Shown: positions 18,102 through 27,441, counted from the stretch's first letter. The stretch: 64,000 bases of DNA from Brevundimonas sp. UBA4609 (GCA_002386585.1 DGIZ01000025.1:13190-77189), one strand, 5' to 3'. A program made the numbers and translations. Notes: generated from the letters alone by a model not told the origin.

Positions 18102-19547
18102 TTAGTGCTGGTGATGACGAAGGGCGCCGAACTCATCCAGCTTGGTGCGGACGAGGGTGTTGTTGGCGTCGATCTTCTCGGTCCGCTGCCAGGCCAGGCC
18201 GCTGTCCCGCAGATACATGACGAAGCCCAGCGTCAGCGGGATGATCCAGACGCACCACCAGACCATGATGAAGATGGGATTGACCATCAGCATGTAGCCG
18301 AGGCGCGCGCCTGCGCCGTCCAGCACCAGGTCGGTCCGCCGCCACGTCTTGATGTAGAGGCCGATCATCAGGATCGAGAAGGCGACGATGTTGAAGATCG
18401 ACAGGATCACCAGCCACAGCGGCAGGAAGTCCGCGCCCTGGAAGAACCGCCAGGCCGCCCAGACGCCCAGGGGGATGCCCAGGGTGTTCACCCACATCGA
18501 CATGCAGGGCAGGAAGTTCATCCAGACGCGGACCCGTTCGCCGAAGCTGAAGTCCATCTCCTTCAGCGGCGTCGTCAGGCTCTGGAAGAAGCCGGCGACC
18601 CAGCGCTTCCTCTGCGTGATCCCTTCGCTGAAGGTTTCGGGCACCTCTTCGATCAGGGAGCCCTCGATGATGCCCAGCGTCCGGCCGTTCTTCCAGAACC
18701 GCTGACCCACCTCCGGGTCCTCGATGGCGATCCAGGGGTGGAAGCTTCCCAGTTCGATCAGGTCGTCCACCTTGAAGAACAGCCCCTTGCCCAGCACCCA
18801 GTAGGGCTGCTTCGGATCGGACAGATGGCCGTATTTGGCCCCGTCCCAGGTCATGTGATCGAAGGCGTGGAAGGCGGCGGCCAGACTGGCGTTCAGGTTG
18901 CCCGCCACATTGCGCGCCTGCAGCACGTCGAACCGGCGCAGGCCGATGGCCGCGGCCTTGAAGTGATCGGCCGGCGGGCAGCTGTCGGCGTCGATGTAGT
19001 CGATCGTCAGCCCGCTCTTGTCCCTGTAGGTCTCCGCCACGTGATAGGTGGCGTAGATCAGCTGCCGCGTCTTCTTGGGCGGCAGATCCTTGACCCCGGC
19101 GCGCTTGCCGGAATGCCACCAGTAGGCCTTGGGATTCCGATCCCAGGCGTTCCACACCATGTCCCAGCTGGGGTCGGTGGTCGGCGGCACCGCCAGGATC
19201 TCGACGAAGGGATAGGCGCCGGTCAGCCGTCTCAGGCTGGCGATGGTCTCGGCGTCGTTGCTGTTGGGAATGGCCAGGACGCGATAGCGATCGGTCGGAT
19301 AGTCCAGCTTGGCCAGCGCCGTGAAGGTCGTCTCCATGGTGCTCTCCAGCTCCCGTAGCACGGGGTAGAGCAGGACGATGAAGGGATAGTCGGCCTCGCT
19401 GGCCGGCAGAGGGTCGTCCATGTCCACGCGCTCGACGCGCAGCGAGCGGAAATACATCTCCAGCAGGAAGCTGCCGAAATACAGGACCTGGGAAATGGCG
19501 AACAGCCAGACCAGCAGGGTCGCCCAGTTCGGATCTTGAGTGTTCAT
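18102..19547 (-). CDS. Membrane-bound family 2 glycosyltransferase (polysaccharide synthase-like)
   Basis: A 481-residue processive-type GT2. One N-terminal membrane helix (about 10-32) is followed by a cytoplasmic GT-A domain with FIVLLYPVLRELESTMETTF, the acidic YIDADSCPP motif, the WIAIEDPEVGQRFW region and the ITQRKRW form of the Q-x-x-R-W motif. Four or so C-terminal membrane segments come after it. The combination of D,D,D and Q-x-x-R-W with C-terminal helices is that of cellulose, hyaluronan and similar beta-glycan synthases. The start is ATG 19547; a GTG one codon upstream is also possible. It is flanked by sugar-nucleotide enzymes, which supports a polymer-synthase role. Confidence 0.88.
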   Translation of the reverse strand: MNTQDPNWATLLVWLFAISQVLYFGSFLLEMYFRSLRVERVDMDDPLPASEADYPFIVLLYPVLRELESTMETTFTALAKLDYPTDRYRVLAIPNSNDAETIASLRRLTGAYPFVEILAVPPTTDPSWDMVWNAWDRNPKAYWWHSGKRAGVKDLPPKKTRQLIYATYHVAETYRDKSGLTIDYIDADSCPPADHFKAAAIGLRRFDVLQARNVAGNLNASLAAAFHAFDHMTWDGAKYGHLSDPKQPYWVLGKGLFFKVDDLIELGSFHPWIAIEDPEVGQRFWKNGRTLGIIEGSLIEEVPETFSEGITQRKRWVAGFFQSLTTPLKEMDFSFGERVRVWMNFLPCMSMWVNTLGIPLGVWAAWRFFQGADFLPLWLVILSIFNIVAFSILMIGLYIKTWRRTDLVLDGAGARLGYMLMVNPIFIMVWWCVWIIPLTLGFVMYLRDSGLAWQRTEKIDANNTLVRTKLDEFGALRHHQH

Positions 19548-19625
19548 CACGCCGCTCGCCCAGTTATTTGCCCAATCAGTCGGTGGTGGTTGCTCGGTCC
19601 GTTGGTGGATTATCCAGCTGTCGTC

Positions 19626-20654
19626 TCAGGATGCGCTCGCGCCGCTCTGGGCCAGACGCTGGCCCTCCAGCTCGCCGGCGAAATAGGCGATGGTCTGCTC
19701 CAGCCCTTCCTCCAGCGGCACCAGAGGCGACCAGCGGAGATGGGCCAGCGCCCTGGAGATGTCCGGCTTGCGGCGGCGCGGATCGTCGATCGGCAGCGGG
19801 TGATAGACCAGCCGCGAGCCTGAACCGGACAGGGCGATCACCCGCCGAGCCAGGTCGTTGACGGTGATTTCGTTCGGATTGCCGATGTTGACCGGTCCGT
19901 CGATCTCCTCGTCCGTCTCCATCAGGCGGATGAAGCCCTCGATCAGGTCGTCGACGAAGCAGAAGGACCGGGTCTGCTCGCCTGTGCCGTAGATGGTGAT
20001 GTCGCGCCCCGCCAGGGCCTGAACGATGAAGTTCGACACCACCCGCCCGTCGTCCGGGTGCATCCGCGGCCCGTAGGTGTTGAAGATGCGCACGATCCGC
20101 GTGGTCAGGCCGTGCTGCTGCCCGAAGTCCGTCACCAGGGTCTCGGCGAACCGCTTGCCCTCGTCGTAGCAAGAGCGCGGTCCCACCGTGTTGACGTTGC
20201 CGCGATAGCTCTCCACCTGCGGGTGGATTTCCGGATCGCCATAGATTTCCGAAGTCGAGGCCTGAAAGAACCGCGCCCCGTCCGCCGCCGCCCGCTTCAG
20301 CAGGTTCAGCGTGCCGATCGAGCAGGTCATGGCCGTCTTCACCCGATCATATTGATAATGAACCGGGGAGGCGGGGCAGGCCAGGTTGTAGATCTGATCG
20401 AAGCGGCCCAGCGCCTCGTCCAGCGGCTCATTGATGTCCTGCGCCACCAGATGGAAGCGATCCGAACTCATCAGATGAGCGACGTTCGCGTGTCGGCCCG
20501 TATGAAAATTATCGATGCAGGTCACATGGTGGCCGGCGTCGATCAGCCGCCCGCACAGGTGAGACCCCAGGAAACCGGCGCCGCCGGATACTGCGATCCG
20601 TTTTGCAGTTTGGGCGTCGCGAGGCGTCGCATAAGAAAAGCGATCATCTGTCAT
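19626..20654 (-). CDS. UDP-glucuronate decarboxylase (UDP-xylose synthase)
   Basis: A 342-residue extended SDR enzyme. Residues 24-30 are the GGAGFLG dinucleotide loop; [15 protein letters not shown] and Tyr163/Lys167 in SCYDEGKR form the active site; and [21 protein letters not shown], the [16 protein letters not shown] stretch and [11 protein letters not shown] complete a pattern typical of UDP-xylose synthases. It decarboxylates UDP-glucuronate to UDP-xylose. A UDP-glucuronate 4-epimerase is less likely because of the YDEGKR and MHPDDGRV signatures. It is the first gene of the minus-strand polysaccharide run, and a CtrA box lies 109-123 bases upstream. Confidence 0.88.
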   Translation of the reverse strand: MTDDRFSYATPRDAQTAKRIAVSGGAGFLGSHLCGRLIDAGHHVTCIDNFHTGRHANVAHLMSSDRFHLVAQDINEPLDEALGRFDQIYNLACPASPVHYQYDRVKTAMTCSIGTLNLLKRAAADGARFFQASTSEIYGDPEIHPQVESYRGNVNTVGPRSCYDEGKRFAETLVTDFGQQHGLTTRIVRIFNTYGPRMHPDDGRVVSNFIVQALAGRDITIYGTGEQTRSFCFVDDLIEGFIRLMETDEEIDGPVNIGNPNEITVNDLARRVIALSGSGSRLVYHPLPIDDPRRRKPDISRALAHLRWSPLVPLEEGLEQTIAYFAGELEGQRLAQSGASAS

Positions 20655-20762
20655 CGCCTTCAGCCTTGATGGTTGTTTACAATTGGCGAAACAACGCTAC
20701 GTGCTTACTGTATTCGCGTGACAGGGGAGATCGTATGACCCCCGACGCCGTCGACAATCGCG

Positions 20763-20777
20763 TTAACCTTTTATTAA
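20763..20777. promoter_or_regulatory. CtrA-type box upstream of the polysaccharide operon
   Basis: TTAA, seven bases, TTAA: the full CtrA consensus spacing. It lies between the start of the UDP-xylose synthase gene and a 557-base region without convincing genes. A second perfect box lies before the GH10 gene at the other end of the same cluster. Confidence 0.55.
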
Positions 20778-20869
20778 GAATTGAGTTCCATTTGATCGCC
20801 TCATATGCGTCAAATTTCTGCCCGAATCAGCCGGTGAGGGCGTAATCAGCAGCGTTTAACGAGGGTGAC

Positions 20870-20911
20870 AGGCCCGACGAACGCTGGATGGCGGTTGGGA
20901 TCGTCGGGCCT
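20870..20911. repeat. Perfect 11-bp inverted repeat in a gene-free stretch
   Basis: The arms aggcccgacga and tcgtcgggcct are separated by 20 bases and could form a hairpin. No T-run follows on either strand, so it is not a classical terminator. A second small hairpin (CGCCTC/GAGGCG) follows at about 20921-20938. The 20655-21211 interval otherwise holds only the CtrA box and no gene I can support. Confidence 0.4.
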
Positions 20912-21211
20912 GGGACTTCACGCCTCTCGCCTGAGGCGGCTTATGTAATCATCCGCCAGGCCGCCGCGTCATCTTGTCGGAAATACTAGGCTCTTCCCGC
21001 ATCTCGCTTCCGCAGATGAAAGCGGGTTCGCCAGGTCGTCCAACGCCGAGGGCGACGCCATCGTCTCTTGGCGGTTCGACTTCAAGGAAGAGAATGGTGG
21101 AGGTGAAAGGCTGCGCCTTGAACCATCCACTCAGCGCTCGACTGGGCTCCGGCGATCGTTCGCCGCCCCCACGGAGCGATGAGCAAAGCGAATTGAGCGT
21201 GAGTGAGAAAA

Positions 21212-21286
21212 TGGTGGACGCGACAGGGATTGAACCTGTGACCCCCTCGGTGTGAACGAGGTGCTCTCCCGCTGAGCTACGCGTCC
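21212..21286 (-). tRNA. tRNA-Val (anticodon CAC)
   Basis: A full cloverleaf on the minus strand, 75 nt including an encoded CCA end. The acceptor stem is GGACGCG with CGCGTCC, the D arm is GCTC..GAGC, the anticodon stem CCTCG/CGAGG encloses the loop TTCACAC (anticodon CAC, valine), and the T arm is CACAG-GTTCAAT-CCTGT-like. The surrounding peptide-like reading frame on the plus strand is an artefact of this tRNA. Confidence 0.95.
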
Positions 21287-21390
21287 GCCTGGAACGGGGC
21301 GGTCAGTGACTGCGCCGTCGGGAGGCGCGGACATAGCCCGCGATTCCGACGACGGCAAGCCTCAAATCATCAAATACCAGCGCTGCTTGT

Positions 21391-22680
21391 TCAGATTCCC
21401 GCCGCCTGCGCGCCTTCCGGGGTTTCGTCCTCGGGATCGCCCGGCAGCCAGGCGACATGGCCGTTGTAGATGTCCTGGTTCAGGATGCCTTCCTCCCTGG
21501 CGACCAGGACCGGCACGACCATCTGGCCGGTGACGTTGGTGGCGGTGCGCATCATGTCGATGATGCGGTCGATGGCGATGATGTAGCCGACGCCTTCCAG
21601 CGGCAGCCCCGCCGTCGACAGCGTCAGGGTCAGCATGACGATGCTGGTCCCAGGCACGCCCGCCGTACCCAGCGATCCCAGCACCGCCGTCAGGCCGATC
21701 AGCACATATTGCGTCAGCGTCAGGTCGATCTGGAAATACTGGGCGATGAAGATGGAGGCGATGGCCGGATAGATGGCGCCGCAACCGTCCATCTTCACAT
21801 TGGCGCCCAGAGGCACGGCGAAGGACGCATAGGCCTGCGGCACGCCCAGCCGCTCGACCGTCTGACGCAGGGTGACGGGCAGGGTGCCCAGCGACGAGGA
21901 GGTGGCGAAGGCCGTCTGCATGGCCGCAGCGCCGCCGCGGAAGAAGCTGACGACCTTCAGCCCATGCAGCTTCAGCAGGCCCGAATAGATGACGAAGATG
22001 TGGAACAGGCAGGCCGCATAGATGGCGAAGATGAACTTGCCCAGCGGCAGCAGCGCCTCCCAGCCGTAGCCGCCGACGACCGAACCGATCAGGCCGAACA
22101 CCCCGAACGGCGTCAGTTGAATCACCCAGCGGGTGATGCGGAAGATCAGGGCCGCGCCTTCGTCCACCAGCCTGCGCGCGTTCTGCGCCCGGTCGCCCAG
22201 CGCCACCAGAGCCCCGCCCAGCAGCGCCGAGAAGAAGATGATCTGCAGCACCTTGCCCTCGGCCAGCGAGGCGAAGGGATTGGTCGGCACCACGCCCAGC
22301 AGCACCTGCAGGGGCGAGGGGATCTCGCGCGCCTTCACCTCGCCCAGCGGCAGGTCGGACAGGCCGACGCCCGGATTGATGATGTGGCCGAAGGCGAAGC
22401 CGACCAGCACGGCCAGCAGGGAGGTGACGGCGAACCAGACGATGGTCCGCACCCCCAGCCGCACCGCGCCGACCCCTTCGCCCAGCTTGGCGATGGAACT
22501 GGCGATGGTGAACAGCACCAGCGGCGCCACCACCATGCGGATCAGGTTCAGATAGACGTCGCCGATCGGCTGCAGCCAGATCGTCGCCTGCTCACGCAGG
22601 ATCAGGCCGGCGATGATGCCCAGGGCGAACCCGGCGGCGGTGCGCTGCCACAGGGGAATGGCGAAGAAGCGACGAAACAT
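21391..22680 (-). CDS. Dicarboxylate/amino acid:cation symporter (DAACS family)
   Basis: A 429-residue inner-membrane sodium- or proton-coupled symporter of the GltP/DctA family. Eight or more hydrophobic segments are visible. The family hallmarks are the serine-rich hairpin ATSSSLGTLPVTL and the GCGAIYPAIASIFIAQ and GTAGVPGTSIVMLTLTLSTAGLP segments, the latter containing the cation and substrate site. The VTGQMVVPVLVAREEGILN tail is family-like. The substrate is probably glutamate, aspartate or C4-dicarboxylates and cannot be settled from this. It stands alone on the minus strand, between tRNA-Val and a repeat element. Confidence 0.9.
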   Translation of the reverse strand: MFRRFFAIPLWQRTAAGFALGIIAGLILREQATIWLQPIGDVYLNLIRMVVAPLVLFTIASSIAKLGEGVGAVRLGVRTIVWFAVTSLLAVLVGFAFGHIINPGVGLSDLPLGEVKAREIPSPLQVLLGVVPTNPFASLAEGKVLQIIFFSALLGGALVALGDRAQNARRLVDEGAALIFRITRWVIQLTPFGVFGLIGSVVGGYGWEALLPLGKFIFAIYAACLFHIFVIYSGLLKLHGLKVVSFFRGGAAAMQTAFATSSSLGTLPVTLRQTVERLGVPQAYASFAVPLGANVKMDGCGAIYPAIASIFIAQYFQIDLTLTQYVLIGLTAVLGSLGTAGVPGTSIVMLTLTLSTAGLPLEGVGYIIAIDRIIDMMRTATNVTGQMVVPVLVAREEGILNQDIYNGHVAWLPGDPEDETPEGAQAAGI

Positions 22681-22790
22681 GACGACCCAGGGAGGAGGAA
22701 CAGGTCGATCTATGTGTTTCGCAGGCGCGAAGACCGCAACAGCCGCAGGGGCGGTTGAGGAGGAGAAGTTCTAACGTAACCTTTAGTTTT

Positions 22791-22933
22791 CCTTCTCCCC
22801 TTGTGGGAGAAGGTGGCCCGGCAGGGCCGGATGAGGGGTCTCTCGCCATAGACCGACGAGCGATGATTTGCGGGTCGGCGCAACCCCTCATCCGTCAGGC
22901 TCCGCCTGCCACCTTCTCCCGCAAGGGGAGAAG
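22791..22933. repeat. 143-bp imperfect palindromic repeat element
   Basis: A long inverted repeat. The left arm begins ccttctccccttgtgggaga and ends with ggatgagggg; the right arm begins cccctcatcc and ends with gcaaggggagaagg. The arms carry nested small palindromes (CTTCTCCC/GGGAGAAG). The same element type occurs inside ribD at 33961-34110. It separates the divergently read symporter gene start from the end of gph and may form a strong RNA hairpin. Confidence 0.85.
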
Positions 22934-22940
22934 GGCGCGG

Positions 22941-23630
22941 TTACTCGCTCATCACCTTGGCCAGAGCCTCTTCGAACCCGTCATAATGGTCGATCATCAC
23001 ATCGCCGCCCAGTTCATCGTGCGGCACGTCATTATAGCCGAAGCTGACGGTGATGCAGGGCACGTATGCGTCCCTGGCCGCCTTGGTGTCCGTCGTGCTG
23101 TCGCCGACCATGACGCAGCGCGCCGGGTCGCCCCCCGCCTTGCGCACCGCTTCGATGATGTGCGCGCCGCTGGGCTTGCGCGCCGACACCGCATCCGGTC
23201 CGGCGATGAAGGCGAAATGGCGCGTCAGGTTCAACGCTTCGATCAGCGCCACCGACAGGTCCGTGCGCTTGTTGGTCGTCACGCACAGGATCGCCCCGCG
23301 CGCGCTCAGCCGGTCCAGCGCCGCGACGCAACCGTCGAACGGGCGGCTCTCATCGGCGATGTGGGCCAGGTAGACGTCGATGAAGCGCTCGAACAGGCCG
23401 GGGGCGTGGGCCTCGTCCCAGACGGCGCCCGCCTCCATGAAGCCGTGGCGCAGCATGGCCATCGCGCCGTGCCCGACCAGATGCCGGGTCGAGGACATGG
23501 GCACGGGCGGCAACTCATACTCCGCCAGCATCCGGTTCAGCGTGCCGATCAGGTCCGGCGCCGAATCCACCAGAGTCCCGTCCAGATCGAAGGCGATGGT
23601 CCAGCCTTCCAGGTCGCGCTCAATGCTCAC
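22941..23630 (-). CDS. gph: Phosphoglycolate phosphatase (HAD family)
   Basis: A 229-residue HAD hydrolase. Motif I AFDLDGTLVDSAPD has both catalytic Asp residues; motif II CVTTNKR has the Thr; KPSGAHI supplies the Lys; and motif III VMVGDSTTDTKAA has the distal Asp residues. The cap domain after motif I is the helical type of phosphoglycolate phosphatases, which remove 2-phosphoglycolate formed during DNA repair. The specificity is inferred from overall similarity. Its start faces glmU with 75 bases between them, forming a divergent promoter region. Confidence 0.85.
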   Translation of the reverse strand: MSIERDLEGWTIAFDLDGTLVDSAPDLIGTLNRMLAEYELPPVPMSSTRHLVGHGAMAMLRHGFMEAGAVWDEAHAPGLFERFIDVYLAHIADESRPFDGCVAALDRLSARGAILCVTTNKRTDLSVALIEALNLTRHFAFIAGPDAVSARKPSGAHIIEAVRKAGGDPARCVMVGDSTTDTKAARDAYVPCITVSFGYNDVPHDELGGDVMIDHYDGFEEALAKVMSE

Positions 23631-23705
23631 TCATCTGTCTCCCGGCTCGCGAAGACCCCGGCAATGGGCTAGATCGCAGGCAACGACAAGCCGCCGGATC
23701 GATTC

Positions 23706-25061
23706 ATGACCGCACCTCACCCTCGCGCCGCCATCATCCTCGCCGCCGGCCAGGGCACGCGAATGAAGTCGCCTCTGCCCAAGGTGCTGCACCCGGTCGG
23801 CGCGCGCGCCATGCTGGATCACGCCATCGACGCGGCCGAGGCTCTGGGCTGTGAGCGCATCGTGGTCGTGGTCGGCAGCCATTCGCCAGAGGTCCGCGCC
23901 CATGTCGAGAAACGCCTCGGCGCCGACAGCATCGCCGTTCAGGACCCGCCGCTGGGCACCGGCCACGCCGTGCGCGCCGCCGAGGCCGTGCTGGGCGATT
24001 TCGTCGGCCATGTGGTCGTCACCTACGGCGACGTGCCCCTGCTGAAGGCCGCCGACATCGAGCCGGTCTTCGCGGACGCTCACGAAGGCGTCACCGTCAT
24101 CGGCTTCGAAGCCCGCGACCCCGGCGCCTACGGCCGTCTGATCCTTGAGGGCGACAGCCTGCTGGCCATCACCGAGGCCAAGGAAGCTTCCGCCGAGGTT
24201 CTGGCCGTCACCGCTTGCAATTCCGGCGTGATGGCGGCCCCGGTCGGCCTGCTGTTCGATCTGCTGGCCGAGGTCACGAACGACAACGCCAAGGGCGAAT
24301 ACTATCTGACCGACGTGGTCGAGCTGGCCCGCAAGCGCGGCGCCCCGACCCGCGCCGTCTTCGCCGCCGAGGACTCCGTCATGGGCGTCAACGCGCAAGG
24401 CGAACTGGCTCAGGCCGAGGCCCTGTTCCAGAAGACCCAACGCGAGCATTTCCTGGCGCAGGGCGTGACCATGAGCGCCCCGGATACCGTCCACTTCGCC
24501 TGGGACACGGACATCGGCGCAGGCACGACCATCGAACCCTTCGTGGTCTTCGGCCCCGGCGCCAAGGTGGCCGAGGGCGCGCGCATCCGCAGCTTCAGCC
24601 ATATCGAGGGCGCCAAGATCGCGACCGGCGCCGAGGTGGGACCCTACGCCCGCCTGCGCCCCGGCGCGGATCTGGGGCAGGGCGTCAAGGTCGGCAACTT
24701 CGTCGAGGTCAAGAACGTCCGCATGGACGCCGGCGCCAAGGCCAACCACCTAGCCTATCTCGGCGACGGCGTGGTGGGGGCGAAGGCCAACATCGGCGCG
24801 GGCGCCATTTTCTGCAACTACGACGGCTTCTTCAAGCACCGCACCACGGTGGGCGAGGGGGCCTTCATCGGCTCGAACAGTTCTCTGGTCGCCCCCGTGA
24901 CCATCGGCGCGGGCGCCATGGTCGGCTCCGGCTCGGTGGTGACGAAGGATGTGGCGCCCGGCGACCTGGCCCTGGCGCGCGGTCAGCAGACGACGAAGCC
25001 GGGCTGGGCGGCCCGCTTCATGGAAACCATGCGCGCGAAGAAGGCGGCGAAATCCCAATGA
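23706..25061 (+). CDS. glmU: Bifunctional N-acetylglucosamine-1-phosphate uridyltransferase / glucosamine-1-phosphate acetyltransferase
   Basis: A 451-residue cytoplasmic enzyme that makes UDP-GlcNAc for peptidoglycan and lipid A. The N-terminal uridyltransferase domain (about 1-225) contains [22 protein letters not shown] and VTYGDVPLL. The C-terminal left-handed beta-helix (about 245-440) is visible as hexapeptide repeats ([26 protein letters not shown]) and includes the acetyltransferase site [11 protein letters not shown] and [10 protein letters not shown]. Its stop overlaps the rpiA start (ATGA), so the two are coupled. Confidence 0.96.
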   Translation: MTAPHPRAAIILAAGQGTRMKSPLPKVLHPVGARAMLDHAIDAAEALGCERIVVVVGSHSPEVRAHVEKRLGADSIAVQDPPLGTGHAVRAAEAVLGDFVGHVVVTYGDVPLLKAADIEPVFADAHEGVTVIGFEARDPGAYGRLILEGDSLLAITEAKEASAEVLAVTACNSGVMAAPVGLLFDLLAEVTNDNAKGEYYLTDVVELARKRGAPTRAVFAAEDSVMGVNAQGELAQAEALFQKTQREHFLAQGVTMSAPDTVHFAWDTDIGAGTTIEPFVVFGPGAKVAEGARIRSFSHIEGAKIATGAEVGPYARLRPGADLGQGVKVGNFVEVKNVRMDAGAKANHLAYLGDGVVGAKANIGAGAIFCNYDGFFKHRTTVGEGAFIGSNSSLVAPVTIGAGAMVGSGSVVTKDVAPGDLALARGQQTTKPGWAARFMETMRAKKAAKSQ

Positions 25062-25741
25062 GCGACCTGCAGAAGAAGAACGCCGGCGAAGCCGCCGCCC
25101 AATACGTCGAGGCCGGGATGGTGGTCGGCCTGGGCACCGGCTCCACCGCCGCCTGGTTCGTCAAGGCGCTGGCCGCCCGCAACCTGCCGGATCTGCGTTG
25201 CGTCCCGACGTCCGAGCGCACCGCCGATCTGGCGCGCGAACTGGGTCTGACGCTGTCGACGCTGGAAGACACGCCGAAGATCGACCTGACCGTCGACGGC
25301 GCCGACGAGATCGGCCCCGGTCTGGCCCTCATCAAGGGCGGCGGCGCGGCCCTGCTGCGCGAGAAACTGGTGTGGGAGGCGTCGGCCCGCTGCATCTGCA
25401 TCGCCGACGCGGCCAAGGTGGTGCCTGCGCTGGGAACCTTCCCCCTGCCGATCGAGGTCGTCGCCTTCGGCCACAAGACGACCGCTAACCGCATCGCCGA
25501 CGTTCTGGCTGACCACGACATCGCCTCGCCCGCCCGCGTGCGCGAGGCCGAGCGCGGCCTGATCCGCACCGACGGCGGCAACCTGATCTATGACGCCGCC
25601 TGCAAGCTGATCGCCGACCCCGCCCGCCTCGCCGCTGACCTGAAAAGCCTGACGGGCGTGGTCGAACACGGCCTGTTCCTCGACCTCACCGACCTTGCCG
25701 TCATCGGCACGGACGCGGGCGTCGAGACGATTAATCCCTGA
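25058..25741 (+). CDS. rpiA: Ribose-5-phosphate isomerase A
   Basis: A 227-residue isomerase that interconverts ribose 5-phosphate and ribulose 5-phosphate in the pentose phosphate pathway. Family signatures seen: [16 protein letters not shown] (phosphate loop), the [21 protein letters not shown] catalytic block with its Asp and Lys, LPIEVVAFG, and the ending [18 protein letters not shown]. The ATG overlaps the glmU stop by four bases. The product supplies ribulose 5-phosphate, which is also the substrate of RibB encoded 10 kb away. Confidence 0.96.
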   Translation: MSDLQKKNAGEAAAQYVEAGMVVGLGTGSTAAWFVKALAARNLPDLRCVPTSERTADLARELGLTLSTLEDTPKIDLTVDGADEIGPGLALIKGGGAALLREKLVWEASARCICIADAAKVVPALGTFPLPIEVVAFGHKTTANRIADVLADHDIASPARVREAERGLIRTDGGNLIYDAACKLIADPARLAADLKSLTGVVEHGLFLDLTDLAVIGTDAGVETINP

Positions 25742-25756
25742 CCCTTACCCATTCTT

Positions 25757-25803
25757 CGTCATCCTCCGGCAAGCCGCGCAGCGGCGCAGACCGGGGGATG
25801 ACG
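25757..25803. repeat. Inverted repeat after rpiA
   Basis: The arms cgtcatcctccgg and ccgggggatgacg match at 12 of 13 positions around a 21-base loop, forming a strong potential hairpin 16 bases after the rpiA stop. It resembles widespread intergenic palindromes built on GTCATCC..GGATGAC. It may terminate or stabilise the glmU-rpiA transcript. There is no T-run, so a Rho-independent terminator is not certain. Confidence 0.5.
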
Positions 25804-25900
25804 GAAGGGGGATGCGGCAAACGGGCGTGCTTGATCCTCACGTCTTGCCCCCCGTCCCCGCGGCGCCTAAGTCGGGTCAGCGCTGCGGCTCAGCCGCGCG

Positions 25901-25937
25901 GATTTCAGACGATTCAGACGAATTGGACTCTAGTTTC
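25901..25937 (+). promoter_or_regulatory. Short direct-repeat element upstream of gor
   Basis: Near-repeated 9-base units (ttcagacga, ttcagacga, attggactc) begin at gatttcagacga and end about 23 bases before the gor start codon. A closely matching block lies at 34543-34580 before ribE, at nearly the same distance from its ATG. The sequence has two GANTC sites. Promoter or operator function is inferred from the conserved sequence and position. Confidence 0.4.
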
Positions 25938-25960
25938 CGAGTCTGATGCCGGAGCCCTCG

Positions 25961-27349
25961 ATGACCACGACCTACGACTACGACCTCTTTGTCATCGGCG
26001 CCGGTTCGGGCGGGGTGCGGGCGGCGCGGCTGACGGCGCTGGGCGGCAAGAAGGTCGCCATCGCCGAGGAGTACCGCGTCGGCGGCACCTGCGTCGTGCG
26101 CGGCTGCGTGCCCAAGAAGTTCATGGTCATGGCCTCCGAAGTCAGCCACGCCCTGGAGATCGCCGAGGGCTACGGCTGGTCCTTCGACAACGCGAAATTC
26201 GACTGGCCGACCTTCCTGCAGGCCAAGGATGTCGAGATCGCCCGCCTGTCGGGCATCTATGCCGCCAACCTGGCCAAGGCGGGCGTCGACCTGGTCCACG
26301 GTCGCGCTGTCCTGAAGGACGCCCACACCGTCGAGATCGTCGGAAAAGACCAGACCATCACCGCCGAGAAGATCCTGATCGCCACCGGCGGCCGCCCGTG
26401 GAAGCCGGAAAGCCTGACCGGCATCGAACACGCCATCACTTCGGAAGAGGCCTTCCACCTGCCCGAGCTGCCCAAGCGCATCCTGATCGCGGGCGGCGGC
26501 TACATCGCGGTGGAGTTCGCGGGCATCTTTGCGGGGTTGGGTGTCGAGACGACCCTGATCTATCGCGGCCCGAATATCCTGCGCGGCTTCGACGACGACG
26601 TGCGCGCCCATCTGGCGGGCGAGATCGAGAAGCGCGGCGTCAAGGTCATCCTGGGCTGCCAGCACGCCTCGATCGAGAAGACCGAGACCGGCCTGGTGAA
26701 CCACCTCGAGAACGGCATGACGATCGAGACCGACGTGGTCATGTTCGCCACCGGCCGCACGCCCCACGTCAAGGGCCTGGGCCTCGAGACCGCAGGGGTC
26801 GAGCTGAACGAGAACGACGCCATCAAGGTCGATCGGTATTCGAAGACCACGGCCGACAACATCTGGGCCATCGGCGACGTCACCGACCGGATGAACCTGA
26901 CCCCCGTCGCCATCCGCGAGGGCGTGGCCTTCCATGAGACGGTCTACAGGAACAATCCGCAGAGCTTCGACTATGAAGCCGTCGCCACCGCCGTCTTCAG
27001 CCAGCCGCCGGTTGGCACGGTCGGCCTGACCGAGGCGGAGGCCCGCCACGCCTGTCCGGGCGAGGTGGACGTCTACGTCACCCGCTTCCGCCCGATGAAG
27101 TACGCCTTCACCGGCTCGGACGAGCGGGTGCTGATGAAGCTGGTGGTGGATGCGGAGAGCCAGCGTGTCGTCGGCTGCCACATCGTCGGCCCCGACAGCC
27201 CCGAGATGATCCAGCTGGCCGCCATCGCCGTGAAGGCGGGCCTGACCAAGGCTCAGTGGGACGCCACCTGCGCCGTCCATCCGACCATGGCCGAGGAGCT
27301 GGTCACCCTGAAGGAGAAGCAGACGCCGGCCTCCATGTCTGCCGGTTGA
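25961..27349 (+). CDS. gor: Glutathione-disulfide reductase
   Basis: A 462-residue FAD enzyme of the class I pyridine nucleotide-disulfide oxidoreductases. It shows the FAD loop VIGAGSGGVRAAR, the redox-active disulfide Cys-x4-Cys in GTCVVRGCVPKK, the NADPH-binding GGGYIAVEFAG, the second FAD motif NIWAIGDVTDR and the C-terminal catalytic HPTMAEE. GTCVVRGCVPKK is specific to glutathione reductases rather than lipoamide dehydrogenase. ATG 25961 is chosen because GGAG lies six bases before it; an ATG at 25946 would add five residues. It reduces GSSG with NADPH in the cytoplasm. Confidence 0.95.
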   Translation: MTTTYDYDLFVIGAGSGGVRAARLTALGGKKVAIAEEYRVGGTCVVRGCVPKKFMVMASEVSHALEIAEGYGWSFDNAKFDWPTFLQAKDVEIARLSGIYAANLAKAGVDLVHGRAVLKDAHTVEIVGKDQTITAEKILIATGGRPWKPESLTGIEHAITSEEAFHLPELPKRILIAGGGYIAVEFAGIFAGLGVETTLIYRGPNILRGFDDDVRAHLAGEIEKRGVKVILGCQHASIEKTETGLVNHLENGMTIETDVVMFATGRTPHVKGLGLETAGVELNENDAIKVDRYSKTTADNIWAIGDVTDRMNLTPVAIREGVAFHETVYRNNPQSFDYEAVATAVFSQPPVGTVGLTEAEARHACPGEVDVYVTRFRPMKYAFTGSDERVLMKLVVDAESQRVVGCHIVGPDSPEMIQLAAIAVKAGLTKAQWDATCAVHPTMAEELVTLKEKQTPASMSAG

Positions 27350-27441
27350 TCCTGAGACGGGGCGGCTTGCCAGCCGCCTTATCCGCGCGCCTTATGCCGA
27401 CCGGGCCCCGACCGGGGCAGCAAGAGATCAAGGAGTTCGCC

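Noticed and set aside
20735-20845. 36-codon ORF with a good AGGGGAG site upstream
   Set aside because: It overlaps the CtrA box, runs divergently from the operon, and its product has no recognisable features; kept as possible but unsupported.
20974-21255. 93-codon plus-strand frame ending in DATGIEPVTPSV
   Set aside because: The C-terminus is the typical false translation of a tRNA region; the tRNA-Val lies on the other strand.
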